Below, one piece after another: positions 48,501-57,220 of a stretch of DNA of 64,000 nucleotides (the stretch's first letter is position 1; each line of letters opens with the position of its first letter). A model generated the notes under the pieces. It was given only the letters and a program-made list of their open reading frames with translations. It did not search any database and was not told the origin of the DNA. The DNA lies in NCBI GenBank assembly GCA_037951105.1, contig JBAMJV010004288.1, positions 1 through 64,000 of the forward strand, in the 5' to 3' direction. The position numbers were made by a program, and so were the translations under genes. The DNA comes from Echinarachnius parma. Lineage: Eukaryota; Echinodermata; Echinoidea; Clypeasteroida; Echinarachniidae.

Positions 48501-51500
48501 ATGTTATTATTAACAATTCTATCATTATAACTGATATTATTTCATTCACCGTGATCATCGTTTTTTTTTTTTTTTTTTAATATTTATAATGGCATGACAA
48601 CCTTATCGTTAACGAAAGGGCAGAAATGATATAGCTTTAAATATGAATAATGTAATATATTTATTTTTATTAGCATTTCTATCATTATTACAAATATTAT
48701 GTAATAAAATGAAATAAAAGCACAGATGATATCACATGTGAAGGAGTGCAAAATAAATAATTTTAAGCTAAGCAAGCAAAATTGTTAGTCTGTGATGACG
48801 CATTACCGGAACATTGGGCTTGAAGCCAATTATTGTGCGAAACTCAGAGATAATTGCACCCTAGCTCCACACCAGACAACGAACATGGCTAATACCCTTT
48901 CATAAAACAAGCCCCTGGGATATCGGGCCCCTGTAGTAGTGAACGGATTAACCGATATATTTTCTATTTAATGTATTTAGTTCCCACCACAGTCTTGTCG
49001 GGGTTTCCAAGCACATATCCTACATCTGTTGAAATATCGACAAGTCTGCCTTCAACTTCCAAGACTCAGAGCGGTAACGTGTACTGTATTGATTTTGGTG
49101 GGGGCGGGAACAATATATGTTCCTCTCAGGGGGATTTAAAATGTAATTTCGTCCCGTTATAGCATTTGAAAATCCAGAGTGGACTTCTCGAGATGTTCCT
49201 GGCAACGTAGTTACCATTGTATGAATATATATACTTTCTGGCGGAAGGGGGGGGGGGGGGGGGGGGTGATAACGAAATGGTGCTTTAAATGCTATTGTCC
49301 TATTGTCTTTTCTATATGCTATACTATAAGCTTATTAAAGATATAACTTAGTATAGGCTTAATCAGTCTCTGCTCCGACGGTTGTTTCACACCACCAAAT
49401 GTGGTGGTAGTATAATGTCAGATTTATTCAAGTAAATCCCATATAGAGTTGGTTATTTGTGACTAAGTACATGAAGTATAGGCATGTTAGGTACACAATT
49501 TAAGTTAGGTATCTTATCTATAAAGCCTATGAGCTGAATCAGGAATGTATCGTGGATTTTCCAAATTAAATTCTAAACGGTGCTTTTAGTTGTCTGCTTT
49601 GAAAGAATCAACAATCAACACGTTTGATTGCCAGCGTTTGAAATCTCGTATATCATGAAAGTGATTGTTATCCAACAAATATGATATGCTGATAGTTACT
49701 CTGTTCCGAATATTTTGTTTAAAAATAAAAATGCATACAATTTCCACTTATAGAAAGTTTAATTTGTCTAATATTTGTATTACTTTTGCTATTATAGTTA
49801 TTATTGCTACTGATAGTAGTGTTATCACCACCATCATTGTTATCACGGTCATTAGTATTTTCATTTCTAATTGATAAAGGCATGACAACCATTCCGTCAA
49901 CGTTACTCAGTACGACATCTATTACAGCAACGGATGCAGGAACCACGCAGGAGGGTAAGGCTTCACTCAAAAATCAATTACAAACATTGTATTTAGGGTA
50001 CTTTAAACGTGTGATTCAAATCCATGTAATCAAAATTACGTTATGGACTTTATTACATCAAGCATTGATCTCCTCAGTGGTAGCCTACTGTTGAAAACTG
50101 TCACAATTAGTTTATTTTTTTTAATTTTTTTAGAATGAATAAACAAAAGGTGTGGCAAAACAGTGACGTCCATAAAAACAGTTTTTGCAAACATTGACAA
50201 TACGGATTAGACATTAAAATGTCAGTTCTGTTATCATTTTATATTATTATTGTATATGTTAATTTTCAATACAGGAAACCATCAAGCCGATGTATGCCTC
50301 CGTTATTGCGCGATTTATATGAGGATCGAGAGCTAGTCAACTTTGACCTTTGACCTAGCGACCCTTAAATCTAATAAGGTCACGGCTTCTCAAGACACAT
50401 ACATGTACCAAGTTATATGGCAAGCTGTCAACCAAATTAAAATATCACGATTAAGAGCTATTCTTCACATACAATTAGCCCTGTAACCTTTGACCTCATG
50501 ACCCCAAAATCGGATCACTTCATTCTCTCATTAAGATACATTCATGTACTAAATGTGGTGAAAATAGGTCTATTACATTTTGAGATATTGCGACAACTAG
50601 CTATTTTCAGAGATCTACATGTATAATGAGACTTTTAACATCATGACCCCAAAATCTAATCACTTCATTATCACATTCAGATACATGCATGTACAATATG
50701 TTTGGTGACAATAAGTCAGTTGGTTCTTGAGATATCGCAATAACGAGCTATTTTCGCATATATATATATATATATGAGCCCTGTGACCTTTGACCTCATG
50801 AGACCAAAATCTAATCGATTCATAGCTCCTCAACATACATACATGTACTAAGTTTGGTGGAGATTAGTCAACGGGTTCTTGAGATATCGCGAAAACGGGA
50901 CGACGTGTACGGACGGACGGACAACCAGAAAACATAATGGGCCGTATGCATAAAAACAAGCAATTGCTTATAAGCAATTGCTTTAAGCACAAGCAAGAGC
51001 TTGGCAAGCAAAAGATCAAGTTCAAGCAATTGCTTGAATACATATGCACAAGCTTTTGCTTGTGCTCAAACCTTTTGCTTGCACTGCCTAAGCAATTGCT
51101 TACGTGTTGGACAAAGGATCGTTACGGTTGTGCGAACATCGCACTGCAGGACAACAATGCTTCGTGCCCGACCTGGCAGCAGTATTTTTGCATACGCAAA
51201 TAGGGGGGAAACAGCACAGATCATTAGGGAGGTTTCTGTGCAGATCGATGGACGAAAATTGCTGTAAAAAGTCTAAAATATCAGAAATTATATTAAATAT
51301 GAAGTCACAACATAACATCTGAAATAAGGAGCTCGTAATCATCCTGAAACGGTATGAAAATTTGATCCTTAAACGCGAATGCCCTGAGTAAGCAAGAGCT
51401 CAAGTTGGTCTGGATGTGCTTGAAAAAACGCAAGCAATTGCTTATCAAGACAAGTAAAAGGTTCGTTTTATGCATACGGTTTCAAGCAATTGCTTGTTTG

Positions 51501-53191
51501 GTAAGCAATTGCTTACGAGCAGTAAGCAATTGCTTGTGCTTGTAAGCAAATGCTTTTGCTTGCAAGCAATTGCTTGTTTTTATGCATACCGATTCAAGCA
51601 AAAGGCTAGCACAAGCAATTGCTTGTTTTTATGCATACGGCCCAATGCCTCGGGCCACTTCTTTGCGGAGGCATAAAAAGAGTCCACGCTCTGACGCTCA
51701 CCTTCCTAAATGGGTACATTGAGCATATCATTTTTTGAAATTGTGTAACTAATATAAGGGATCAGAAAGAGTCAGAACGATTCGATCTATACTACTAAAA
51801 GAGGAGGTTGTGTTTGTTTGTTAGTTTGTTTGTCTGTCCGGCTATGCAAATCGCCATGCCTTGAGGTATAGTTCTAGCAGTAGTAGTAGTAGTAGTAGTG
51901 TTAGTAGTAGTTTGTATTTGTATTGATTTTATTTTGTTTGGATTATGAAGGGATTTACTAATACTGATTATTATCTCTGTAGTCATTGCAGCCGGTGCCA
52001 CATCTGCGCTGGTAATTCTGATCATCATCATCGCTACTATGGGTATCGCCTGCAAGAGGTGAATCATTACAAACTCATTAAGAAACTGTTTATTTTGTTA
52101 AGCAAAAAATACTTGTTCATGATTTTGATTGTGATTATGGTTATCTTAGCTTTACAGCTGTATAGTCGGAAGTATTCGATTGATTATCAACAAGGAAACT
52201 TTATTGATTGATTAATTGAATAAAAAACAAAATCAAACACACGTGAACTTGGGACCTCTGGATTGCTAGACCAGCGCGCCCTACCAACTGAGCTATAATA
52301 CCTTGACCTCACCTAGGCTTGTTCTTGGCTCGTCTAAGTAAACCATTAAATTCTTGAGCTGTACTTTTGGGGACGAGCATATAGTTACTCTTTGGCTTAG
52401 TTAGTAGACCAATATGGTCTAGTAATAATCACGGGGTATCAGCAAGAGGCACTTTCTGAACACCTTTGTTAATTTATTGAAGAAAAAAAAACACTTTCAA
52501 ACTTATTCCTTTTTGTCTAATCGGTTTCTTCTGTTAAATTTCTTTCAGCGCAAACACAACATCGACAGATGAAGAAATACATGAACGCGAGTATAGCGAG
52601 CTACAGAATGTAAACAGAGATTCACAAAACCTGTACACAGATTTGACAGTGGAGGTGTCCATGCAACCCAAGTCGCGTATCAACACGAAAACGAACGATG
52701 CCCTTTCCCAAAAGTCTGGCCATGATGGCGTAGGATATAAGAACAATGCATATAAAATTGATGATGACAACGACCAGCACGATTTGGTCGGGCACTTCAA
52801 GTCCGACATCGACAACGGAATCAAGAAGGAAGATCTCATGAAGAATGGTCGCCATCCTGAAGACCGCACCGAAGACGAGGTGCGTGATGCTTTGGTCAGT
52901 CCGGCGGAAAAATCAAAACCTTTAGATGATGATGATGAACACACGCAATATATTCTCGAAGGAGATCAAGTCAAGAATGGAGACACAGGCCCACCAGTTA
53001 CTAACGTGGCAATCAATTGTACGTCATCTAGTAACCACAGTACTGGAGTTTTGGTCGACAATGAACTGTATACACCGTATGTTGCTAACGAACCAGAAGG
53101 TGGCGAGGGCGTTCTTGTCGACAATGCATTGTACTCGCCTTTTGATGGCGACAATGAATTAGATGCACCTTATGACGTCACCTCACTATAA
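39315..53191 (+). CDS. Sushi-EGF-mucin transmembrane receptor with ITAM-like tail (5' end not seen)
   Basis: Plus-strand exons: sushi 1 (39315-39512), sushi 2 (41600-41779), EGF (43868-43984), mucin-like 75-bp exons (44413, 44971, 46914, 47219, 47533, 47878), an 81-bp exon (48993-49073), a 75-bp exon (49880-49954), the TM exon (51983-52058) and the tail exon (52549-53191, stop TAA). The extracellular exons are symmetric phase 1-1, so they can be added or skipped without frameshift. One mucin exon has lost its acceptor and another is interrupted by a hAT element. Predicted type I surface protein: sushi and EGF modules on an O-glycosylated stalk, one TM helix and a ~213-residue tail with paired YxxL motifs. 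No signal peptide or CTLD exon is visible on this strand, so the 5' end is missing or has been lost at the palindrome. An AATAAA follows at 53455. Recognition or adhesion role is inferred. Confidence 0.7.
39655..41231. mobile_element. ~1.58-kb transposable element, private to the right arm
   Basis: The left arm has the empty site (aagcatattatatg). Here gacccgtcctacgtag starts after atatg, and the other end ..gcgaggcac is again followed by atatg, giving a 4-5-bp target duplication. The ends share ccagaagtcg in inverted orientation (39686-39700 and 41200-41210). Type unresolved. G/C homopolymers lie at 40327-40342, 40546-40562 and 40723-40742. No coding potential is supported. Confidence 0.65.
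41600..41779 (+). CDS. Sushi (CCP) exon 2, plus copy
   Basis: Phase 1-1, 60 codons, acceptor ttatttcag, donor gtaaga. Full module ([33 protein letters not shown]). Confidence 0.88.
41943..43421. mobile_element. TA-flanked foldback MITE, private to the right arm
   Basis: Ends CACACACAAAAA..TTTTTGTGTG flanked by TA (41941-41942, 43422-43423). The left arm shows the empty site ccttagatgcc, consistent with a Tc1/mariner-type insertion. Inside, gccactatagtgacac and gagttttattcatttg occur repeatedly in both orientations, and another palindromic element is nested at about 42512-42932. Confidence 0.8.
42512..42932. mobile_element. Palindromic MITE nested in the TA element
   Basis: Arms of ~150 bp (gtaagttaatttgattattc..gaataatcaaattaacttac, including aaactcaagggatccc inverted) enclose a GC-rich core (42640-42750). 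It has no ORF. Confidence 0.7.
43424..43828 (+). pseudogene. Degenerate EGF-like exon remnants
   Basis: Two half-modules: [15 protein letters not shown] near 43437-43480, without clear splice sites, and [20 protein letters not shown] from 43677 (acceptor actcctcag), which loses EGF spacing after FQDV and has no convincing donor. The intact EGF exon follows at 43868. They look like older tandem EGF exons in decay. Confidence 0.55.
43868..43984 (+). CDS. EGF-like exon, plus copy
   Basis: 117 bp, phase 1-1, acceptor caccactcag, donor gtatac. Six cysteines ([37 protein letters not shown]). No Ca2+-binding EGF consensus at its start. Confidence 0.85.
44042..44599. repeat. 558-bp tandem duplication, first unit
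   Basis: Contains intron, one mucin exon (44413-44487) and part of the next intron. It recurs from 44600, where its second copy is interrupted by the hAT element at 45046-46658. The junction reads ggcggcacatgatatagaca. Confidence 0.9.
44413..44487 (+). CDS. Mucin-like exon 1
   Basis: 75 bp, phase 1-1, acceptor accacag, donor gtaagt. It encodes [20 protein letters not shown] followed by STTNS; NLT is a possible N-glycosylation site. Confidence 0.8.
44971..45045 (+). pseudogene. Mucin-like exon 2, donor separated by a hAT insertion
   Basis: Identical to exon 1 by the 558-bp duplication. The hAT element inserted after exon base 45045, exactly at the exon end. The donor gtaagt now follows the duplicated target site at 46667, so the exon has no adjacent donor and would be skipped or extended into the transposon. 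Confidence 0.8.
45046..46658. mobile_element. hAT-like non-autonomous element inserted at an exon/donor boundary
   Basis: Flanked by the perfect 8-bp duplication CAATAGTG (45038-45045 and 46659-46666). The ends CATAGGCGCCGGAAG and CTTCCGGCGCGCCTG are imperfect inverted repeats. The interior has poly-G/C runs and a ~190-bp tandem array. No transposase ORF. Confidence 0.85.
45400..46440. repeat. ~190-bp tandem array inside the hAT element
   Basis: About 5.5 units, each with ccctcggtcgcttcgctccc, ttggctgtaagctatgatgt, gcaccagattgcaccatttc and aaatcttccccgtgggaggg. The ORFs at 45559-46599 read through the array and are not genes. Confidence 0.9.
46914..46988 (+). CDS. Mucin-like exon 3
   Basis: 75 bp, acceptor ttcaaccacag, donor gtaagt; [20 protein letters not shown] followed by STTNS. 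Confidence 0.8.
47219..47293 (+). CDS. Mucin-like exon 4
   Basis: 75 bp, acceptor ttcaaccacag, donor gtaagt; [20 protein letters not shown] followed by ITTKS. Confidence 0.8.
47533..47607 (+). pseudogene. Mucin-like exon 5 with destroyed splice acceptor
   Basis: The exon body and donor (gtaagt) are intact, but the acceptor reads aactataa where all sister exons have aaccacag. The AG is gone, so it is probably skipped. Because the exon is phase 1-1, skipping keeps the frame. Confidence 0.75.
47878..47952 (+). CDS. Mucin-like exon 6
   Basis: 75 bp, acceptor gcaaccacag, donor gtaatg. Counterpart of the minus-copy exon at 33313-33387. Confidence 0.8.
47976..48072. mobile_element. Short hairpin element, right arm
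   Basis: Inverted ends (tgggcgtcgat..tatcgacgccca) with an inner gatgaat/attcatc inverted repeat. Same element as 33192-33290, hence older than the palindrome. Confidence 0.7.
48993..49073 (+). CDS. 81-bp mucin-like exon
   Basis: Phase 1-1, acceptor ttcccaccacag, donor gtaacg; [20 protein letters not shown] followed by STSKTQS. Its downstream intron start (gggaacaatatatgttcctc) resembles that after exon 6 (48090-48240), showing that exon plus intron were duplicated together. Confidence 0.78.
49171..49879. other. Intron without further features
   Basis: Intron between the last two extracellular exons. Contains a poly-G run (about 49248-49266) and AT-rich sequence. Confidence 0.5.
49880..49954 (+). 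CDS. Membrane-proximal Ser/Thr-rich exon
   Basis: 75 bp, phase 1-1, acceptor ttgataaag, donor gtaagg; encodes [20 protein letters not shown] followed by TTQE. The sequence has drifted from the array but has the same length and phase. Confidence 0.65.
50280..50935. repeat. ~150-bp minisatellite with TGACCTTTGACCT motifs
   Basis: About four diverged units, each with tttgacctcatgaccccaaa, atacatgcatgtac, gtttggtg and gagatatcgcgataacgagc. It ends in gtacggacggacggacaacc. TGACCTTTGACCT (50344 and 50783) is a DR1-type nuclear-receptor half-site pair. Lies in an intron of the receptor gene. Confidence 0.8.
50939..51643. mobile_element. 705-bp MITE saturated with CAAGCAATTGCTTG palindromes
   Basis: Ends GGGCCGTATGCATAAAAACA and the mirror TGTTTTTATGCATACGGCCC flanked by AAT (50936-50938, 51644-51646), a 3-bp duplication as in Harbinger-type elements. 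Well over ten full or partial copies of aagcaattgctt occur inside. It split the cataatgcctcgggc end of the adjacent minisatellite. Confidence 0.8.
51983..52058 (+). CDS. Transmembrane exon
   Basis: 76 bp, phase 1 to 2, acceptor ttatctctgtag, donor gtgaat. [20 protein letters not shown] followed by GIACKR: a ~20-residue hydrophobic helix and a basic stop-transfer. Confidence 0.8.
52236..52303 (-). mobile_element. tRNA-like SINE head or tRNA relic
   Basis: The minus strand reads tatagctcagttggtagggc (A box) and ctggtctagcaatccag (anticodon-like stem). The B box is eroded (caagttcacgtg). Too degraded for a functional tRNA gene. Intronic. Confidence 0.45.
52549..53191 (+). CDS. Cytoplasmic tail exon with ITAM-like motif
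   Basis: Acceptor tttctttcag, phase 2 start, stop TAA at 53189. About 213 residues, acidic and hydrophilic. Near the membrane the sequence E-x-x-YSEL-x10-YTDL (bases 52583-52645) fits the ITAM pattern D/E-x-x-YxxL/I-x(6-12)-YxxL/I. The distal part repeats [12 protein letters not shown] and [11 protein letters not shown], then ends [10 protein letters not shown]. Such phosphotyrosine sites would recruit SH2 proteins; that role is inferred, not shown. Confidence 0.78.
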
Positions 53192-53475
53192 AAATAGGGG
53201 GCGTTTTGGTGGTGGCCATAAATTGTATACATCGTGTTAGGTCAACTCGAATTGAATTGTAAATGCCTTTAGGTGGAGACTCGCAAGATGGTGAGGGGGC
53301 AATTTGGTTGACAATGAATTGTATAAACCTTGTGATGGTGATTCACCAAACTGGGGCTCCAATTACAAGCTTTTGCTTTTCAGAGGTTCTAAACCATCAA
53401 TACATGTATCTATCTTGTTTTTATATTGTCAATGTTTATTGACTTTTATGGTTGAATAAATGAAACGTTTTCTAA
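53192..53475 (+). other. 3' UTR and polyadenylation signal of the receptor gene
   Basis: AATAAA at about 53455 (ggttgaataaatgaaacg) lies 264 bp after the stop codon. The cleavage site is expected within 10-30 bp. Confidence 0.6.
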
Positions 53476-53737
53476 GCAATACAATGAAAGCATGCTCACA
53501 CATGCACTCACAAGGCAATTAGATAAACATACGATAATCATTTGTACGTATATATGCCAAACAACAAATATTTTCGTCATACTAAATACTGAATTTATCA
53601 TTCATAAATTAATTGAATACTGAAGTTATTGAATACTGTTATACATAATACAGTATGTTACAAATGTAACAATAAAATACATTTAAGCACACTTAAGTTA
53701 GTGAAGTACTGTTTTCATGATCCAATTCACCTCAACT

Positions 53738-54279
53738 TTAAAGGGGTAGTTCAGTTTTGGTAGAGAGGGCGCTGCACATCACAATTTTTTGGTGAGGTAA
53801 TGAAAAACTGAGTATTGAATTCGAGAGAACATGCAATTTTAATGGCAGAATAAACTTTATTTGGTCAAAATCGGTCCAGAAACGGATGAAATATCAATAA
53901 ATATATCTGATCTTATAATTATTTGGGGCCCAAATAATTAGATGATTTTTTCAAAAAAAAAAAAAAATGCTTACACTTTTTTTTAATTTTCAAAAGCGTT
54001 TTTTAAATAATTGTTGATGATCTCTCTATTTAATCATTATTTCAATAAAACATCACATGCATAATTTTGTATAAAAAATGATTGAAACCAACGCCTTTTT
54101 AGAGAGCGCCCTCTTGTGTTTTAATGGCTCTTTTTTAATGATAACAGGCTTTTTACTTAGTCGTTTGTAATTTAGTATACCTTTCGAGCATGGTGGAGTA
54201 ATAACTATTAGTTTATAATGTTACTGTCCAGGTTTGGTTACTAATGTTCAGCCTTACCAAAACTGTACTACCCCTTTAA
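53738..54279. mobile_element. TTAA-flanked MITE, complete member
   Basis: TTAAAGGGGTAGTTCAGTTT at the left; aaactgtactacccctttaa at the right. The interior has agagggcgctgc, gaggtaatgaaaaactgagt and caaaacatcacatgc shared with 36052-36627, 55217-55739 and 733-930. Confidence 0.8.
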
Positions 54280-54562
54280 ACAATAACGGCTTTAGATTTG
54301 TCCTCGCCTAATAATTTACAAAATGTATGACTGATGCATAATAACTTGAAAATTATACTTGAAATTAAACATAGCAAATATATTACTAAAATACTTCATG
54401 CGACTGAGCACACTTATTCGTGATTGGTGAATACATATAAAAATGTGTACAAATTTTGTAAACAAAAAAGTTCAGTACTGATTACATTGGGCAATCATAC
54501 ATTGTAATCAAAATGCTTTACAAAATTGTCATCGCCTTATAATTACAATGGATGCATATAAA

Positions 54563-54907
54563 CAGGGCTCGACACTCGCACTGGTCCGCTGGCACAAGGC
54601 CGGTGAAATTGCACTTTCTGCCAGCAAAAATGTATAAAAGTCATATTTTTGGGGCATGTGGGTAAGCAGATTTTCAACCCGACACTGACAAAATAAGAAA
54701 AATCTTGTCTTCTTTCTTATCATGCTTCATCTGTAACTACAAGTTTGATCAGGAAAGAGTGATATTTTTAAGAGTGAAAAGTTTACTCATGAAATACAAT
54801 TTTTGGGCCAATAAATTTTTCTTTCACCAAGGCCATGAGAAAGAGGGAAGAAATTATTTCACTGGCCCGACTGGGCCACTGACAAAAAGGGTAAATGTGG
54901 AGCCCTG
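54563..54907. mobile_element. Foldback MITE with CAGGGCTC ends
   Basis: CAGGGCTCGACACTCGCACT.. at the left, ..GTGGAGCCCTG at the right. Inner ggtgaaatt/aatttcac-like and cactgg/ccagtg blocks are inverted. The ends suggest the hAT group, but a clean 8-bp duplication is not visible. Confidence 0.6.
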
Positions 54908-55216
54908 ATATATACATATTATGAACTAGGGGTAATTAAACCACATAATTACGTAAAAGTTAGGCATACTGTTCATCCATATTTCTTTACGCAAGTTATT
55001 CAATCCATGTACTTTTTGTTACCACCACATAAGAAGGTACAAAATATAAGTTACGCAAAATTTCAATTTATGTACAAAAACCTCAGCAAATTTAACAAGT
55101 TTACTTTGAAAAAGGATGTAATCTTCTCGGATAAATAAGATTCATGGAAGCATAATTGGTTATAAAAAACATTATACATGTATATGTTCAGTAGAACCGC
55201 TTTATAACATACTCTG

Positions 55217-55739
55217 TTAAAGGTGCACTTGAGTATTGGTACTTCCCGAAATGCCCCATGGCACTAAATTGGTTTGTTTTAATTCCATTTGAAGGTTCAT
55301 TGAATAAAACATGTGAAATGAAAATCATTCCCTTTCAAATGCTCTCATAGTTGTAAAATTGGATTTCAAAATATTGTATTTATATATCGTCTAGCTAGAC
55401 GATATCTTGACTTTTTTTTTAAATACATAAAATGCTTATAAACTTCTTTTTAAAAAAAATCAAGAGGTTTTTAACTTGATGTTGATATCTCTATTTAATC
55501 ATTATTTTAACAAAACATCACATGCACAATTTTGTATGAAAAATGGTTGAAACCAAAGACGTTTTTAGAAAGCGCCCTCTTTAGTTGTAACGGCTATTTT
55601 TTAATGATAACCGGGTTTTTACTTAGTCGTTTGTTATTTTCTATACCTTTCGACCATGATTTTGTACTGTAATGGTGCAGGTTTTGGTTAAGAAAATTCA
55701 GTTTGACCAAAACTAAACTATCCCTTTAAACGAGGTACC
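55217..55739. mobile_element. TTAA-flanked MITE with perfect 22-bp palindrome
   Basis: TTAAAGGTGCACTTGAGTAT start and aaactaaactatccctttaa end. Contains the perfect palindrome ATATCGTCTAG|CTAGACGATAT at 55384-55405, at the same internal place where the member at 19682 carries the gaacgctagtgc hairpin. Confidence 0.7.
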
Positions 55740-57220
55740 TGATATAGCTATAACAAGTCCAGGTTCTATGTATCCTATTATCTCTAAGCCCTGATACAAC
55801 AAAATATCTGATATAGCAAGGTAAATTCACTGGGCCGGGGTGCTCGTTATAATGAGGTTTCACTGTAACTTTGGCAGGAAAATTAAGAACATTGCAAATA
55901 TATGTAGCATACATAAAAGACAGCCCAGAGATATAATCAGTAGGAATGCAGAGAAAATTTGAATGAAGATTATTTACTACAACTAGATGCAAAGATAGGT
56001 CTCAATACATTTTTAAACAAATTTATTTAGATAAATAATTCAAACTTATTTTTTATTGTACACCCATTAATCTCCATTCCATCGTGTTTATTACATATAA
56101 CATTCAGCCCATCACTGTAAAAATTAATCCTGGATTTTGGGTAACCTGTGTTACATCAACTGCTACAAATGTAACGGGGCATATTTAAACATCAAAAGTG
56201 AAATATATGGGAGCAAAAATTCAGGTACAGTTTGGACAATAAAGTTTAACATTTCCATTCTCATAAATAAAAACCAATATATAAGTTATGTTATTTGTGC
56301 TCCTGTTTCGTCATATTCCCAATCAAAAAAGTTTATAAAACTATAAGCCCACATCCAAGGTATATATAATAAAGCCTTGTTCTTCTGTATTTCCTTTGTA
56401 TGTTTTATGTGTCTTAATAATTTTTTTAATTGAGTGATTTGTCAACTGCATCATACAAAACATTATCTGCTATGATTGAAAAGCTTTGGTATTGGTTTCA
56501 ACACCATAAGAATAATAAATCAATACAATACACCAGACGAATCATTTACTAATGTACAAAATGAAAACACTTACATTAATTCAAGGTATTGGATTCATAA
56601 TAGTCTTTGGGGAAAAGGCACTCTGGCACTTAGTTATCTTTTGCACATTGTCAATCGCCTAATAACGTAATCAATTTCTTAGAAACAGGAAAAAGTCAAA
56701 CCTGTTTGATTCTAATACAAAAATGTCTTAAAGGTAGGAATACATAATAATATCATACCAATAAATAAGACAACATTAATACTACTGTATATGGGACCCG
56801 ATATAGCAAAATGTAGATTTTTAAGCCATGAGAAAGGGTTCATCTCCAGCTCATTTGATGCCTTCTCAAAAATATGGGACAATATTTGGCAAAGATATGA
56901 TTGATTAAATTTTACTAACATAATTCCTTGTTATACAATGTTTATCATGTGAATCTATATTATGTACAACGTCCATTTCTTCAAGACATGGATAAAGGAC
57001 AAGTACAGGATTTTGCTACATACATATACATCAGGGGCTTAGTTAAGATCATCTTAACTGTCATCTGACTGTGACTGATCTATGGACATACGGATGGCGT
57101 TTGTTCCAATCACAAAGGATAAGGTTGGAAGTATAATAGCAAAGACATGACAGTAAAGACTGTCTTAACCAAGACCCTTTCCTGAAAAGGGCCCCTGGTC
57201 TCATAATTACCGGTCTCATA
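55740..57220. other. Region downstream of ANKS3, probably including its 3' UTR
   Basis: No coding exon recognised. The 3' UTR of ANKS3 must lie here, but I cannot choose a polyadenylation signal among several TTTATT strings. Confidence 0.4.

Larger units (their letters stand above)
38874..49170. repeat. Right arm of the large inverted duplication
   Basis: Inverted counterpart of 31100-38600. It is about 2.8 kb longer because of private insertions (39655-41231, 41943-43421, 45046-46658), a 558-bp tandem duplication and extra mucin exons. The left arm has its own private insertions (31334-32329, 35013-36690, 37157-37521). Confidence 0.95.

Noticed and set aside
31100..49170. Palindrome as a pure sequencing fold-back artefact
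   Set aside because: Private transposon insertions with target duplications, different mucin-exon numbers and exon substitutions separate the arms. A mis-join of two real loci cannot be excluded.
52236..52303. tRNA gene on the minus strand
   Set aside because: T-arm is eroded and there is no paired acceptor stem. Better explained as a SINE head or relic.
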